In this document: piece after piece, positions 11,130 through 21,107 of the stretch
How positions within the stretch are numbered: the first letter of the stretch is position 1
Layout of the letters: every line of letters begins with the position of its first letter
Source: Doryteuthis pealeii
Lineage: Eukaryota; Mollusca; Cephalopoda; Myopsida; Loliginidae
DNA: 64,000 nt
Direction of reading: 5' to 3'
Assembly (NCBI GenBank): GCA_023376005.1
Contig: CM042145.1
Span: 63,630,511 to 63,694,510 of the forward strand
Position numbers and translations under genes: made by a program
Notes under the pieces: generated by a model
Database searches by the model: none
What the model was told of the DNA's origin: nothing
Seen by the model: the letters and a program-made list of their open reading frames with translations, nothing else

Positions 11130-11390
11130 CTGAATAAAGGGTTAGGGTCATAGTTCCGTAATAGCTCCCGATTACGACAAGAAGGTTCCCGAGTTCGAAA
11201 AGAAGGTTCCAGAATCCGAGATGGTTCCCGAGTCCGAGAAGGTTCCCGAGTCCGACAAGAAATACCTGAAGAAGGCTGGAGGGCACATTGGCCGAAACGT
11301 TGTACAGATAACAATGAAGATGAGCACAATGAGACAATAATACAAATAATACTAATTATCAAGCCTCATCTCAACAACCGAGAGAAATAT
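11130..11390 (-). repeat. Repeat family E
   Basis: Tandem GGTTCCCGAGTCCGAGAA units are followed by CTGAAGAAGGCTGGAGG, GGCCGAAACGTTGTACA and the family end ATTATCAAGCCTCATC. The CTGAAGA...GGCCGAAAC stretch resembles a hammerhead core, but no helix I partner is present. Confidence 0.65.
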
Positions 11391-11423
11391 ATAGAATTTA
11401 TGATTAATTATACATTAATTATA

Positions 11424-12341
11424 CTAGCAAAGATATGCACCCTACGGGTACAAGTATTTATGTCTTACTGTAAAAAAATATTATATTAAATTAGAAAGGA
11501 TTATGAAACTAAATAAAAATGCAGATAAAAAGATTTGAAACAGAGGGGGATATAATTGAAAAATAGAACAACGAAAAATTACTCTTCCATCACTCCCGTC
11601 TTTCATTGCTAAATTTTCCAAATTTAACTATTTAGTTAAAATAGGAAGTAAAGAATAAAATTACAGTTATTTCTTCTTATTAATGAATTTCTTTCAAGAT
11701 GTATCCCCAAGATTGTTACTCATATTCATTAAGATAAAATCAAATAATTAGAAATCAATAATGCTAAGCACATATTTATTAAAATCAAATTTTTTTTATA
11801 TCAATATGCAAATTATTCTTCCTGTTTTCACTGTAAGCCGCTATTTTAGTGTAGATATAAATATAATTGTATGTCATTAGTGTGTAGATATATCCAACAT
11901 ATCTAACTCCGGTTTCCAGCCGGGGGTCCAGTGGCTTCAACCCTGGACTTTACAAGCTAACATCATTGATCCCAAGGGGCCATCCCCCCAGGCAATATCT
12001 GCCCCCTTGATTTAAAGTGGCAGGGCTGGATTTATTGCCCAGTGCCAAAGGCGCCCCCAACGGAATCAACGCATTTTTTGCACCCGCCACCCATGAGTCA
12101 CGGCTTGTGGGTGGTCCCAGATTAATAGGGCCTTGTGCCTAACCCGTACACGTGGGGTACGTGGTAAATATCGTGTAGATATGGTCAATAGTATTAATAA
12201 CGTACAATTTTTTAAATTACTAATTGAGGTTTAAATAAAAATAAAATCATGGAGAATGTGACGTAAATAACTAAGGGAATTGTGATTTGGGTAGTGATAT
12301 AGTTTCGGTTACAGACAAACACACTATCTTCATTATAATAA
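11424..12341 (-). mobile_element. Helitron-like family 1, copy with SINE insertion
   Basis: The element 3' end is CTAG at 11424-11427 with a clean subterminal hairpin (GCACCC-TAC-GGGTGC). The element 5' end is at about 12340 (complement of TATTATAATG). It has no terminal inverted repeats and no target duplication, which suits a Helitron-like element inserted between A and T. A family D SINE with its own 10-bp target duplication sits inside at 11892-12172. A LINE inserted at its far end (12354). Confidence 0.65.
11892..12172 (+). mobile_element. SINE-like family D, with target-site duplication
   Basis: The 281-bp insert is bounded by GTGTAGATAT at 11882-11891 and 12173-12182, a 10-bp direct repeat. 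The Helitron-like consensus without the insert has this word once. The core is shared with 1140-1290. No protein frame. Confidence 0.7.
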
Positions 12342-12353
12342 TCAATTATATAT

Positions 12354-12730
12354 CATCATTATGTCGCGCCGGCAGCACGGATATCCATGACAATCTCTCG
12401 CCAACCTTTCCTATCATTCATTGCAGCTACATTCTTGAGCAGCTACAGTCTAGTTTATTCTCCAGTCGCTTCGTTAGGGTTCATGTGGTACAGCCGTACA
12501 GTAGCACTTATACAACTACGGCCTGGAAGAATTGTCGCTTTAACTTGTCAGTGAGATCGGACTTCCATATGAGTGACAATCTGTTTATAGCAGACCATGC
12601 CTTTCGTATGCGTTTTAAAAATGAAGGAGATATCTCCACACTCAATGGCAAACTCTTAAACTCGGTAAAACAATTCACATACCTAGGCAGTAATATCTCA
12701 TCAACAGAAAGCGATATTAATACAAAAACT
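12354..12730. mobile_element. LINE family a, 5'-inverted (twin-primed) short insertion
   Basis: The 13-bp word ATCAATTATATAT occurs at 12341-12353 and 12731-12743 and bounds the insert as a target-site duplication. The part 12354-12610 is minus-strand LINE a 3' sequence (complement of the GATGATGATA tail, then the C-terminal region, LADHAF-like words). The part 12613-12730 is plus-strand LINE a (GDISTLNGKLL, FTYLGSNISSTESDINT), an upstream segment in inverted orientation. This is the classic outcome of twin priming during target-primed reverse transcription. Confidence 0.85.
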
Positions 12731-13036
12731 ATCAATTATATATAGAATACCTAATTAAATATCAAACTCATTTTTGTCAATATATCCCTGGGGAAATTCC
12801 ATGTTATATCAAAATAAAAAACACAAATGGGTCTGCACCATAGGAGAGCAATATTTTAACAATTATATCGACTTGTTTCAGCGAACTGATAGGTACAGTG
12901 GTCCTGAGAAAAATTCTTCATAAACGGCCAATAAAAAACACAAAAACATTATTCCCTCTTTCTATGTATCATGAAGTAGTGGGTAGCATATATATATCAG
13001 GTCGTCATATACACAAATAAATACAGTATAAACTTT

Positions 13037-13102
<66 letters not shown>

Positions 13103-13109
13103 ATATATA
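13037..13109. repeat. (CA)n(TA)n compound microsatellite
   Basis: Sixteen or so CA units run into TA units. The LINE at 13110 joins directly at its end. Confidence 0.95.
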
Positions 13110-14085
13110 TTCTACAAAGACACTAAAGCGATGGTACGCTCACCTGATGGAGACACCGATTTCTTTGACAATCCCGCTGGGGTCCTACAGGGAGATACTT
13201 TGGCTCCATATATATTCATTATATGCCTAGACTATGTACTCCGAACTTCATTAGCTACCATAAAAGAAAAAGGTTTCACACTAAAAAAGGCAAGAAGCAG
13301 GCGATACCCCGCACAAACTGTCACAGATGTAGACTATGCTGACGACCTCGCACTTCTAGCAGATACACCGACACAGGCTGAGGCACTACTACACAACCTA
13401 GAGGAGGCAGCAAAGAATGTCGGCCTCTATGTGAACTCTGATAAAACCGAGTTCATGAGCCTCAAAAAGCAAGGAGACATCTCCACACTAGACACTCTTA
13501 AACCAGTGGAGAAATTCACATACCTAGGTAGTAATATCTCATCTACAGAAAGCGATATTAACACACGAATAGGAAAGGCATGGTTGGCCACCAATAAACT
13601 ATCAGTCGTATGGAAATCCGACCTCCCTAACAAGCTAAAGAGACGATTCGTCCAGGCTGTGGTCATATCGGTACTGCTGTATGGCTGTACCACCTGGACC
13701 CTAACGAAGTGCCTTGAGAATAAGCTAGATGGGAGCTGCACAGGAATGCTGCGAGCAGTCCTGAATAAGTCGTACAAACAGCATACCACAAAGAAGCAGC
13801 TGTATGGCCACCTGACTCCCATATCACAAACCATACGAGTAAGGAGGGCTAGGCATGCGGGGCAATGCTGGAGAAGTAGGGATGAGCTCGTAAGTGACGT
13901 ACTACTATGGAGGCCAACGCATGGACATGCTAACGTAGGCCGCCCAACCAGGACTTACATTGACCAGCTATGTAAGGATGCTGGATGCTGCGCGGAGGAG
14001 CTCCCAGAGTCGATGAATGATAGGGAGTGTTGGCGAGAGATAGTCATGGATATCCGTCCAAATTGCGCGACATGATGATGATATA
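13110..14085 (+). pseudogene. LINE family a, 5'-truncated, RT C-terminal half still open
   Basis: One frame stays open for about 320 codons after the microsatellite. It starts inside the RT palm (YKDTKAMVRSPDGDTDFF, GVLQGDTLAPYIF), carries the catalytic YADD box at about 13335-13346, then YLGSNISSTESDIN, LLYGCTTWTLTK, RRARHAGQCW and a C-terminus ending NCAT. The 3' tail is ATGATGATGATATA. The usual N-terminal endonuclease and fingers are missing, so it cannot retrotranspose alone. The open frame shows the insertion is young compared with the copy at 6146-8455. The apparent start codon lies in the microsatellite and is not a real start. Clade: RTE/Proto2-like, uncertain. Confidence 0.85.
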
Positions 14086-14343
14086 TATATATATATGCCA
14101 ACATACGCACACGTACGAACAGAACAGGCGCATCTGATCTTATTCATAAACCACGCAAACACGTAAACAAACAAGTGACACGAGAATACAGTTAATCAAA
14201 CGCACGTATTTGACCATATCTTTATCATTCTTATCATTTTCAAACACTTTTCGCTGCCCGATGATTGCTCCGCTTAAAATATTAAGCTTACATAGCATTA
14301 AAACAATGATAGCAAACTTGTTCTCATGTAAATAAATATATAC

Positions 14344-14369
14344 TCAAATCTCTCTCTCACTCTCTCTCT

Positions 14370-14425
<56 letters not shown>
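14344..14425. repeat. (CT)n(TA)n compound microsatellite
   Basis: CTCTCT runs pass into about 20 TA units. Confidence 0.9.
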
Positions 14426-14432
<7 letters not shown>

Positions 14433-14439
14433 TGAGTAA

Positions 14440-15209
14440 GAAAAAATAATACCTTACATTAGATCCAAATCGCTTAACATTATCTAAAATAATAACCAAT
14501 TCAGCCCATAACCTTTTTTACTTTATATATAAAAACAAAACACAATAAATATTTAATCATTTATTAAATACAGAACTTAATAATAATAATAATTAGAAAT
14601 TTAAAAATAATTAATCGTAAAATAAAAAATATATAAAAACTCCTTTTCTAAAATATTAACATATTCCGCTCATAACTTTTTCACTTTATATATAAAAACT
14701 AATTACAGTAAATATCTAATCATTTATGAATTACAGAACTTAAAAATAAAATTTAAATAATAAAAACAATTAATCGTAAAAAATTCCTTTACTAAAAGTC
14801 TTTTGAATTCCAACCGTCACATTTCTTAACACCCATCCCCTTCCGTTTAAATTGTTTCGTCTTGTTGCCAACATCTCAAAAATTCGCTACATTTGTTGAC
14901 AAAAGATATACATGGAACATGACCGACATATATATGGCGCGAAATGCCCACGTTGGTGAATATTGTAACGTCTTTCGTTTTATGCAGTATTAAGGTTTTT
15001 TTGTTTTGTAAACTCATTTTGACTTTCCTCTCCGACCCAAACAACTACGGGAGTGAATGAGCTCTGATGATGATTTTTGTAAAATCGAAATATTGATCAG
15101 TATCAGCTATGATTATATTATAAATTGTTTTCTTCTTTAACAGCATTGTGTGATGTTTTCATTCCACCTTTTCTTACTCATATTGTCGGATTCATTTACT
15201 TTCTTTTAA

Positions 15210-15262
<53 letters not shown>
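14440..15262 (+). mobile_element. Penelope-like element, 3' region with (TA)n end
   Basis: The stretch shares structure with 52456-53085: repeated TTTTACTTTATATATAA words, CCAACATCTCAAAAATTC-type coding remains, a hammerhead-like motif (15060), then TGTCGGATTCATTTACTTTC and a (TA)n run. The GIY-YIG part is missing here. No open frame. Confidence 0.6.
15060..15108 (+). ncRNA. Hammerhead-ribozyme-like motif (family 4)
   Basis: Core CTGATGA at 15064-15070. Helix II GATTTT/AAAATC has a TGT loop and one unpaired T next to the core. GAAA is at 15087-15090. Helix III is ATA/TAT with an 8-nt loop, the cleavage triplet is UAUC (C17 at 15104), and helix I is AGCT/AGCT. The extra T in helix II departs from the consensus, so activity is uncertain. 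Confidence 0.45.
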
Positions 15263-15670
15263 TGAGAATGATGTAAATAAACACCGATCAATGACCAGCG
15301 CTAGCACAACGCATCAAACAAACAAGATGGTTACCTAGGGCGTTAAAAATCGGACAGGGCGCTAAGATCACCCTGGGCCCCAAAAATCGTTATAAATGGA
15401 GCTGCTTAGTGGGTGCCAATTGACATATTGCAGTCATCCGTATAATCTAGTTTAATTTTGTGTAATTACCTTATCAAAACTTGTAGGGTTGGCCTAAGGG
15501 GCTGAACATCCTGGCGCCGACCCTGGCTAGAAACAAATTTAAGCACACTTTCCCAATATTGATTACTTATAAGCCCGATTTTTAGAGCTACTTTTCTTTT
15601 GGCTTTAGTAATAGCATATTTAATATGTGGAATTATCAGAAGCCAAATAAAACCCAGGGCAGTTGTAGTA

Positions 15671-15730
15671 GTAGCATCATCATCATCATCATCATCATCA
15701 GTATCAGTAGTAGTAGTAGTAGTAGTAGAA
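15671..15730. repeat. Trinucleotide repeats (GTA)n and (TCA)n
   Basis: Short imperfect runs of GTAGTA, CATCAT and AGTAGT. Confidence 0.9.
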
Positions 15731-15912
15731 GATTGAAAAGATATTTAGGACTGTTCTTTCATTGTTTAAAATTTTTTATATTCAGCAACTGTTTGGCTGG
15801 TTGGTTGGATTCTAGGGCATGTCAACCGTTTATTCATGTTTAATGGGTATTCAAACGATTTTTATACACTTCATTTTTTTAAATACATTTTCTGAAATGC
15901 ATTGTTACTATT

Positions 15913-16083
15913 TAACCCGTAGATGGAACCCTAACATGTACTTCCACTCCGGGTCAGAATGGACTTGGGAATAATAGCAATGAACAGGTACTGCACATCT
16001 CCACAGCTACAGAAATTTAACATCACCATTAGATGCAGTTTAACGTCCTTACCCAGGACACTCAGTGAATGGTTGCAGTATTG
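15913..16083 (-). repeat. Repeat family C, 3' fragment
   Basis: The complement of the family end (plus-strand TTTAACCCGTAGATGG, CCACTCCGGGTCAG) is followed by the ATTAGATGCAGTTTAACGTC segment also seen at 10600. Confidence 0.55.
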
Positions 16084-16249
16084 CTTTTAGCACGTTAATA
16101 TCAAACTTTAGGCAAGTTAGATTTTAATAGGGTGTTTACAAAATGAGAGGTTCTGTATGAAAACTCTGCTTGTCTATTGGTCGAGTGGAAAGATGATGTG
16201 AAAGTAACAGAAAAATAATTTGAGGGACATTTTCTCAGGGATGACATAT

Positions 16250-16256
16250 AAAGAAG

Positions 16257-16287
<31 letters not shown>

Positions 16288-16290
16288 TTA
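16250..16290. repeat. (GAA)n microsatellite
   Basis: About 13 GAA units, followed by T, A and C-rich DNA that gives a false poly-leucine frame on the other strand. Confidence 0.95.
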
Positions 16291-16565
16291 TTTTCACACA
16301 TTTTTACCCCCCTCCCCCCAAAAAAAGCCTTAAAAAACAACACTCACAAAAAACAACACAACAAATCATTAATGTACTGAGCCTATTCTAGTAGTGACCA
16401 TTACATAGTTTTTCAGGTTTAAGACATTCTAACAGATATATTTTTTAAAGAAGAACTAAGGGTATTAATTTTAAATATACAGTAGAGACTGGGTCTCTTT
16501 TTGTTGGTATTTGATTACTTCTCTATCTTATGAACCAACCAATAGTAATTGCTCTATTAATATGA

Positions 16566-17135
16566 GACGAACGCCCTGTCGGTGGGGCGTTATAATGCAC
16601 CGACTGCACCTCTGCAGAGGGGTAAGACTCCCCCAATGGGGCCACCTGTTGGCCGTGATGCTTAAGGATATAGCCCAGGTGGATGAGCAGTTCATGACTT
16701 GCAATACTCCACTTTGGCCCTATCTTGGGCTAGACGGGCGGTCCCCTACGACCAATCGGCCGGTCACCTCAAGCCCTAGCACCCATATGATTGCCCCAAC
16801 CCTATTGCCCTTATGGCATGCCCCAATCCCTTTTTATCATATGGGTGCTAGAAGGCGGTGGCTGCGCGTCTATATGTCCTGGGAATGACGTTAAACTCTA
16901 TCTGATGGTGAGGTTCCAGTTCTGGAGGTTTGGGGAATGTGGAGCACCCTTTCATCACCATTGCTCCCTGGTCCACTCTGACCCGGAGTGGTAGTACCTG
17001 TTAGGGTCCCATCTATGGCTTAAATAGAAAAATGTATTTATAAAAAAATTGTATTATCCATTAAGAATTGATTTATTTCAAAACTTTATCGGCATTAAAT
17101 GACCCACTGAGGTTGATATGCCGTAAAACAAACCA
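16566..17135 (+). repeat. Repeat family C, long copy
   Basis: About 570 bp, closely matching 59044-59592 and in part 38877-39225 and 42120-42548. Shared words include CACCTCTGCAGAGG-like starts, TTGGGCTAGACGG, TATCATATGGGTGCTA and GACCCGGAGTGGTAGTA. It ends near GTTGATATGCCGTAAAACA. It has no protein frame and no clear tRNA head. It is a SINE or another short non-autonomous element. Confidence 0.7.
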
Positions 17136-17790
17136 AACCTAAACCTAATATGAGACGAGTCTCTTTCGAGTCGTTGTCGATTTCTTTCGTCTTCTTTGTG
17201 ACAATGGTCGGCATTCTGGACGCCTGGATCGGATTTTTTCGGAACCCCCGACATTTTTTCGTTGTATCAGGCGAACATATTTCTGTGTCACCGAAGTCAT
17301 TGCTAGTGCAGGTTTCTGTCAGCTGATAAACGTTTGTTTCTGTAAATACTGCAGATTACTTGTTTGTCATTATATTCAATTGCCTCCTCAAAATATGATT
17401 TTTAAAAGATAAAGAATCCTAGATAATTCATAGCGTAGCTAAATCTACCGTCACACGACGCTTTTGTTATTTTTGATCATCCATACTTCAGGTGTCCCAT
17501 GTGAATCTAAACTTTCATCACATATGTATGAAGAAATTCAAAAACAGCGTGATATTTTTTGTCATTTTTGACCATCCATATTTCAACTGACACGTGAGAT
17601 GTTCGTAAATTGGAACATGCTGTCATCACTTACGTAAGGAAATATAAAACGTATCGTGACATTTTTTCTTATTTTTAGTCATCCTTATTTCACCGTTCTG
17701 ATGGGAAGCTCATAAGTTTAAGCGGAATTTCGTCACATGGGTAGTAAAATCATAAAACATAATCATGTGTTTAGTGCAACATGCACGGAT
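17136..17790. other. Non-coding stretch with loose internal repeats
   Basis: Around 17460-17760 a unit containing TTTTTGATCATCCATA(C/T)TTCA and a CATCAC(A/T)TA word recurs about three times at roughly 115-bp spacing, much diverged. No gene. Confidence 0.4.
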
Positions 17791-17841
17791 ATATATATAT
17801 ATATATATATTTGGGAATAAAAAGGCCTTAAATACCATGGG

Positions 17842-17904
17842 TATCGTGATTATGGACCATTTCCACTCGAGAGCATGCTCAAGAGCTTCTTCAGATCACT
17901 GATA
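17842..17904 (-). ncRNA. Hammerhead-ribozyme-like motif (family 1, left arm)
   Basis: It has the same sequence as the plus-strand motif at 18130-18192, in the inverted arm. See that entry for the helix assignment. Confidence 0.6.
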
Positions 17905-18129
17905 TATTTTATTTAGACAGGCACACGGCCAAACTCTTTTTATATTCATACATTTCCCCCCTCATTTAGGGGTGGTCATATTGTATTCTTTCTATTCAAG
18001 TGTCTTTTTAATCTTAAGCGACAATAAAAAAGACACTTGAATAGAAAGAATACAATATGACCACCCCTAAATGAGGGGGAAATGTATGAATATAAAAAGA
18101 GTTTGGCCATGTGCCTGTCTAAATAAAAA

Positions 18130-18192
18130 TATCAGTGATCTGAAGAAGCTCTTGAGCATGCTCTCGAGTGGAAATGGTCCATAATCACGATA
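18130..18192 (+). ncRNA. Hammerhead-ribozyme-like motif (family 1, right arm)
   Basis: Helix I: TATC-a-GTGAT pairs with ATCAC-GATA. Core CTGAAGA is followed by a long helix II (CTC..GAGC/GCTC..GAG), GAAA, helix III ATG/CAT with a 3-nt loop, and an AUA cleavage triplet (A17), after which helix I closes. All invariant core positions (CUGANGA, GAA, A15.1-U16.1, H17) are met. The A and G next to the core in helix II pair poorly. Confidence 0.65.
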
Positions 18193-18356
18193 CCCATGTA
18201 TAAGGCCTTTTTATTCCCAAATAACTTTGCTCTGTTTACAATAATTAAACATTGAGCTCTCATACGGAACCTGAACTCTACAACAAACTACGGGTAGAGA
18301 ATTAGGACCCACCTAGAATCACCTTGTACCAAGAAACTTGGTACCCACCAAGTATA

Positions 18357-18360
<4 letters not shown>

Positions 18361-18397
<37 letters not shown>

Positions 18398-18406
18398 TAT
18401 ATATAA
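18361..18406. repeat. (TA)n microsatellite
   Basis: Interrupted TA units between the palindrome tail and a LINE 3' end. Confidence 0.9.
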
Positions 18407-18800
18407 ATGGTGATCACCACTTCTTCACAGAAGAAGGCCATTTTTACAGAGTTCGGTTGTGAGCAGAGAAGTGGCTCAGAACTCCAGCTTTGCTTTTCCA
18501 TGTCCTGTTGCATAAAAGACACGTGAGACCGCCGGCTTTCACGCGTTCACTCATGTTTTTCACGTGGTCTTCTGTCCCCATGGGACTGCATATAACTCAA
18601 GAGACCAGCCTGTGACATATACTACATATATGGTCAGTATTGAATGTAGGAAATGTACCATGAACCTCCGTCTCCTGCCCCTTTCGTAGATCCTGCTGCG
18701 GGATGGAGTTCTCGAGACGCATTGCTTCAAACCTTCTACAGCCACTTTAAATGAGTCAACTCCATGCCGAACGATTCGTAGTCGCCCTTTCCTAAAATTT
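18407..18800 (-). pseudogene. LINE-like 3' end with single C2H2 finger
   Basis: Minus-strand frames read FRKGRLRIVRHGVDSFKVAV upstream and then, after a frameshift, GGLTCLLCNRTWKSKAGV followed by LSHFSAHNRTL and a stop. The C-x2-C-x12-H-x3-H finger is complete. Lone terminal C2H2 fingers with a K(S/A)GLLSH-type core occur at the C-terminus of some non-LTR ORF2 proteins. No RT core remains here, so the assignment is inference. A decayed zinc-finger gene is the alternative. Confidence 0.5.
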
Positions 18801-18816
18801 ATGTCATATATATATA

Positions 18817-19438
18817 CTAGCAAATATATGCACCCTCCGGGTGCAAGTATTAATGTCATAAAATATCATATTAAACTAGAAAGTCTAAAGAAACTAAATA
18901 AGAATGCAGATAAAATGATTTGAAACAGAGAGGGGTATAATCGAAAAATAAAACAGCTGTAGCTTCCTTTTCCATCCCCCACCCGTCTTTCCTTGCTAAA
19001 CTTTTCTAATTTAACTATTCAGTTAAATAAGAAAGTAAATAATAAAATTACAGTTATTTCTTCTTGTTAATTGATTTCTTTTCAGATTTATCCCCGAGAT
19101 TTTTGTTCATATTCATTAAGATAAAATCAAATAATTAGAAATCAACAATACCAAGCACACATTTATTAAAATCACATTTTAAATATCAACATGCAAATTA
19201 GCCTTCCCGTTCACACAGTAAACCACTTTTTGTTGTATATATAAATACAATTGTATGTTATTAGTATGTAGATATTGTTAACAGTCTTAATGATGTAAAA
19301 CAATTTTATTAATAATTGAGGTTTAAATAAAAATAAAATCATGGAGAATGTGATGTAAATAACAAAGGGAATTGTGAATTGAATAGTAATATAGTTTCGG
19401 TTACAACATACAGACCCACAATCTCCATTATAATAAGA
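18817..19438 (-). mobile_element. Helitron-like family 1, complete copy
   Basis: A 622-bp copy. The element 5' end is TCTTATTATAATGGAG (at 19438, reading left) next to a flanking A. The 3' end is CTAG at 18817-18820, preceded (element sense) by the hairpin GCACCC-GGA-GGGTGC and a 9-nt spacer. It has no terminal inverted repeat, no target duplication and no coding capacity. It is flanked by (TA)n on both sides. Confidence 0.7.
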
Positions 19439-19473
19439 TATATATATATATATATATATAAGTTAAACCTAAT

Positions 19474-19531
19474 GAGTCAGATATACCAACTAAAAGTTTC
19501 GCTTAGTGCTCTTCAGGGCAAAATCTGACTC
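19474..19531 (-). ncRNA. Hammerhead-ribozyme-like motif (family 2, minus strand)
   Basis: Helix I: GAGTCAGA pairs with TCTGACTC and GCC with GGT, around an internal loop. Core CTGAAGA; helix II GC/GC with loop ACTAA; GAAA; helix III AC/GT with loop TTTTA; cleavage triplet GUU. Every invariant position is met and the core-proximal pairs are intact. This is the best hammerhead candidate in the window. Confidence 0.7.
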
Positions 19532-19582
19532 AGATATTTGCCCTGAAGAGCACTAACCGAAACGTTTAGTCGGTATATCTGA
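19530..19582 (+). ncRNA. Hammerhead-ribozyme-like motif (family 2, plus strand)
   Basis: Helix I: TCAGATAT pairs with ATATCTGA and GCC with GGT. Core CTGAAGA, loop ACTAA, GAAA, helix III AC/GT with loop GTTTA, and the optimal cleavage triplet GUC. The second pair of helix II is a C-C mismatch here, which may weaken it. It overlaps the minus-strand motif by two bases at the centre of the palindrome. Confidence 0.6.
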
Positions 19583-20207
19583 CTCATTAGGTTTAACTTT
19601 ATCATTTGCTCTACTTAGGTATTGAGTATTCTTTACTTTTTAGCTTTAGAATATCCCGGCGGTTTATATATATATATTTTTCATATATATATACACATAT
19701 AAATTGTTTTTTCTTTTGGCCAAGTATTATAGTATCAACCGATTATTTTCGGTTGGTACGACTATCTTGGTCTTTTTTCAATTTTTTTTTCTCCCCAGGT
19801 GATGTTTGGTAGTATATTTTTACAATCAAACTATTTGCCAGGTTTTTTCTTACCGCAAGGGTTTACCAACAAGTTTAGTATATATATGATATTTTGGCAT
19901 ATGAAGGACAACTTACAATTGCCGTTTTTCTGTAAAAGAGCTAAATATTCAAAATAGAGCAATTTGTATAATAAATGTTTAGAATATTAACCGTAACATT
20001 CAGTTTCATGTGTTCATGATGATTAATCAGAAAGTAACTATCATAAAATCTGGAAAACAAAAATGAAACTAAACACAACTGTACGGATACTTAAAGCGAC
20101 AAACTAAAGAAATTGCACTGGGGGTGAAATGGACATGGCTACGAAGGGCAAAATTGAAAATTGAAAAAGATCACTAAGTCGGCCTGAGCCTATTCTAGTA
20201 GATTTAA

Positions 20208-20430
20208 GAGGTTTGAGATTCAGAGTTTTCCTTCTCCCAGACTGGTTGCCTAACCAAGGTTAAAGAGCCCAGTCTGCCCTACTATTAACCCATAGCTGTA
20301 GGCAAAATAGTTGGATTCATACTTTTACGAAGGGTATTAGCGCTATGTGAAATGTGGCTTTGTCCAGGATTCAAACTCGGGTCGATGAGTCAATTTCCTA
20401 CGGCACTAACCAGTACATCACCGTGCTCTC

Positions 20431-20431
<1 letters not shown>
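20208..20431 (-). mobile_element. tRNA-derived SINE family A
   Basis: The minus strand carries the family head, here diverged, with a B-box-like GAGTTTGAATCC and the body shared with 25730, 33513 and 61651 (TTAAAGAGCCCAGTCTGCCC on the plus strand). Confidence 0.7.
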
Positions 20432-20463
<32 letters not shown>

Positions 20464-20484
20464 AAGAGAAACCGAATTTCTATC

Positions 20485-21035
20485 ATGAGCAGCAAAAATA
20501 ATGCCATTAGGTCTAATTATATCAAGGCAAAACTTGATAATACGCAAGAGAATTGCAAGTGTAGGCTATATGGCAATAGAGATGAAACGGTTAACCCTAT
20601 AATAAGCGAATTCAGCAAACTTGCACAACAGGAATATAAGAGCAGTCATGACTGTGTGGGGAAGGTGATCCACTAAAAAGAGATAAAAATCTGACCATGA
20701 TGACAAGAAGTATATACATAAAACAAATTCTCTACTAGAAAATGAAAGGCAGGCAATTCTCTGAGGACTATGAGTTACAAACAGATCACCGAATCCCGAC
20801 CAGATGACTAGACCTAAAAATGATTTTTCCACTCCAGCAGACCACAGAGGAAAATGAAAAAGAAAAAAGAAAATCTCGACAAATATCTGGACATTAACAA
20901 AGAGATAAAGAAATATTGTGAAACATGAAAGTGACAGTGATACCAATTGTAGTGAGAGCTCTTGGAAGACCCCAAAAACTTGGAAAAGAGACTGGGGGAA
21001 TTAGGGGGTCAGAAGAATAATGCCTTTCCGGTGAA
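20485..21035 (+). pseudogene. LINE family b, C-terminal remnant
   Basis: The first 60 codons are open and read KAKLDNTQENCKCRLYG, ETVNPIISEFSKLAQQEYK and HDCVGKVIH. After stops and frameshifts, NMKVTVIPIVVRALG is found near 20925-20970. The pair 'KCRLCG...ETVNHIxSEC' and 'MKVTVIPIVIGALG' marks the C-terminus of a widespread non-LTR family in aquatic animals; the second cysteine and the HIIS...C residues are already lost here. The RT core is absent. Confidence 0.7.
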
Positions 21036-21107
21036 AGACCAACAGTTAGTGCGAGTTTAAGAAGTAAAATAACAAATGTACATTATACTCCTGAACAAAT
21101 TCATAGT

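Larger units (their letters stand above)
17811..18350. mobile_element. Foldback palindrome with hammerhead motifs, Penelope-like
   Basis: Arms 17811-18009 and 18025-18220 are near-identical inverted copies of about 195 bp around a 15-nt spacer. A (TA)n run lies directly to the left. Beyond the right arm a single-copy tail continues (TTTGCTCTGTTTAC, CATTGAGCTCTCA), which also follows the palindrome at 32598. Each arm holds a complete hammerhead-like motif. Penelope-like elements often leave such inverted terminal structures; the family assignment is inference. Confidence 0.7.
19461..19890. mobile_element. Foldback palindrome with overlapping hammerhead motifs, plus tail
   Basis: Arms 19461-19523 and 19537-19599 are inverted copies (AGTTAAACCTAATGAGTCAG and complement), directly after (TA)n. 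The tail to 19890 (TTTGCTCTACTTAGGTATTG, CGGTTGGTACGACTATC) recurs on the minus strand at 41090-41400. It ends in another short TA tract. Confidence 0.7.
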
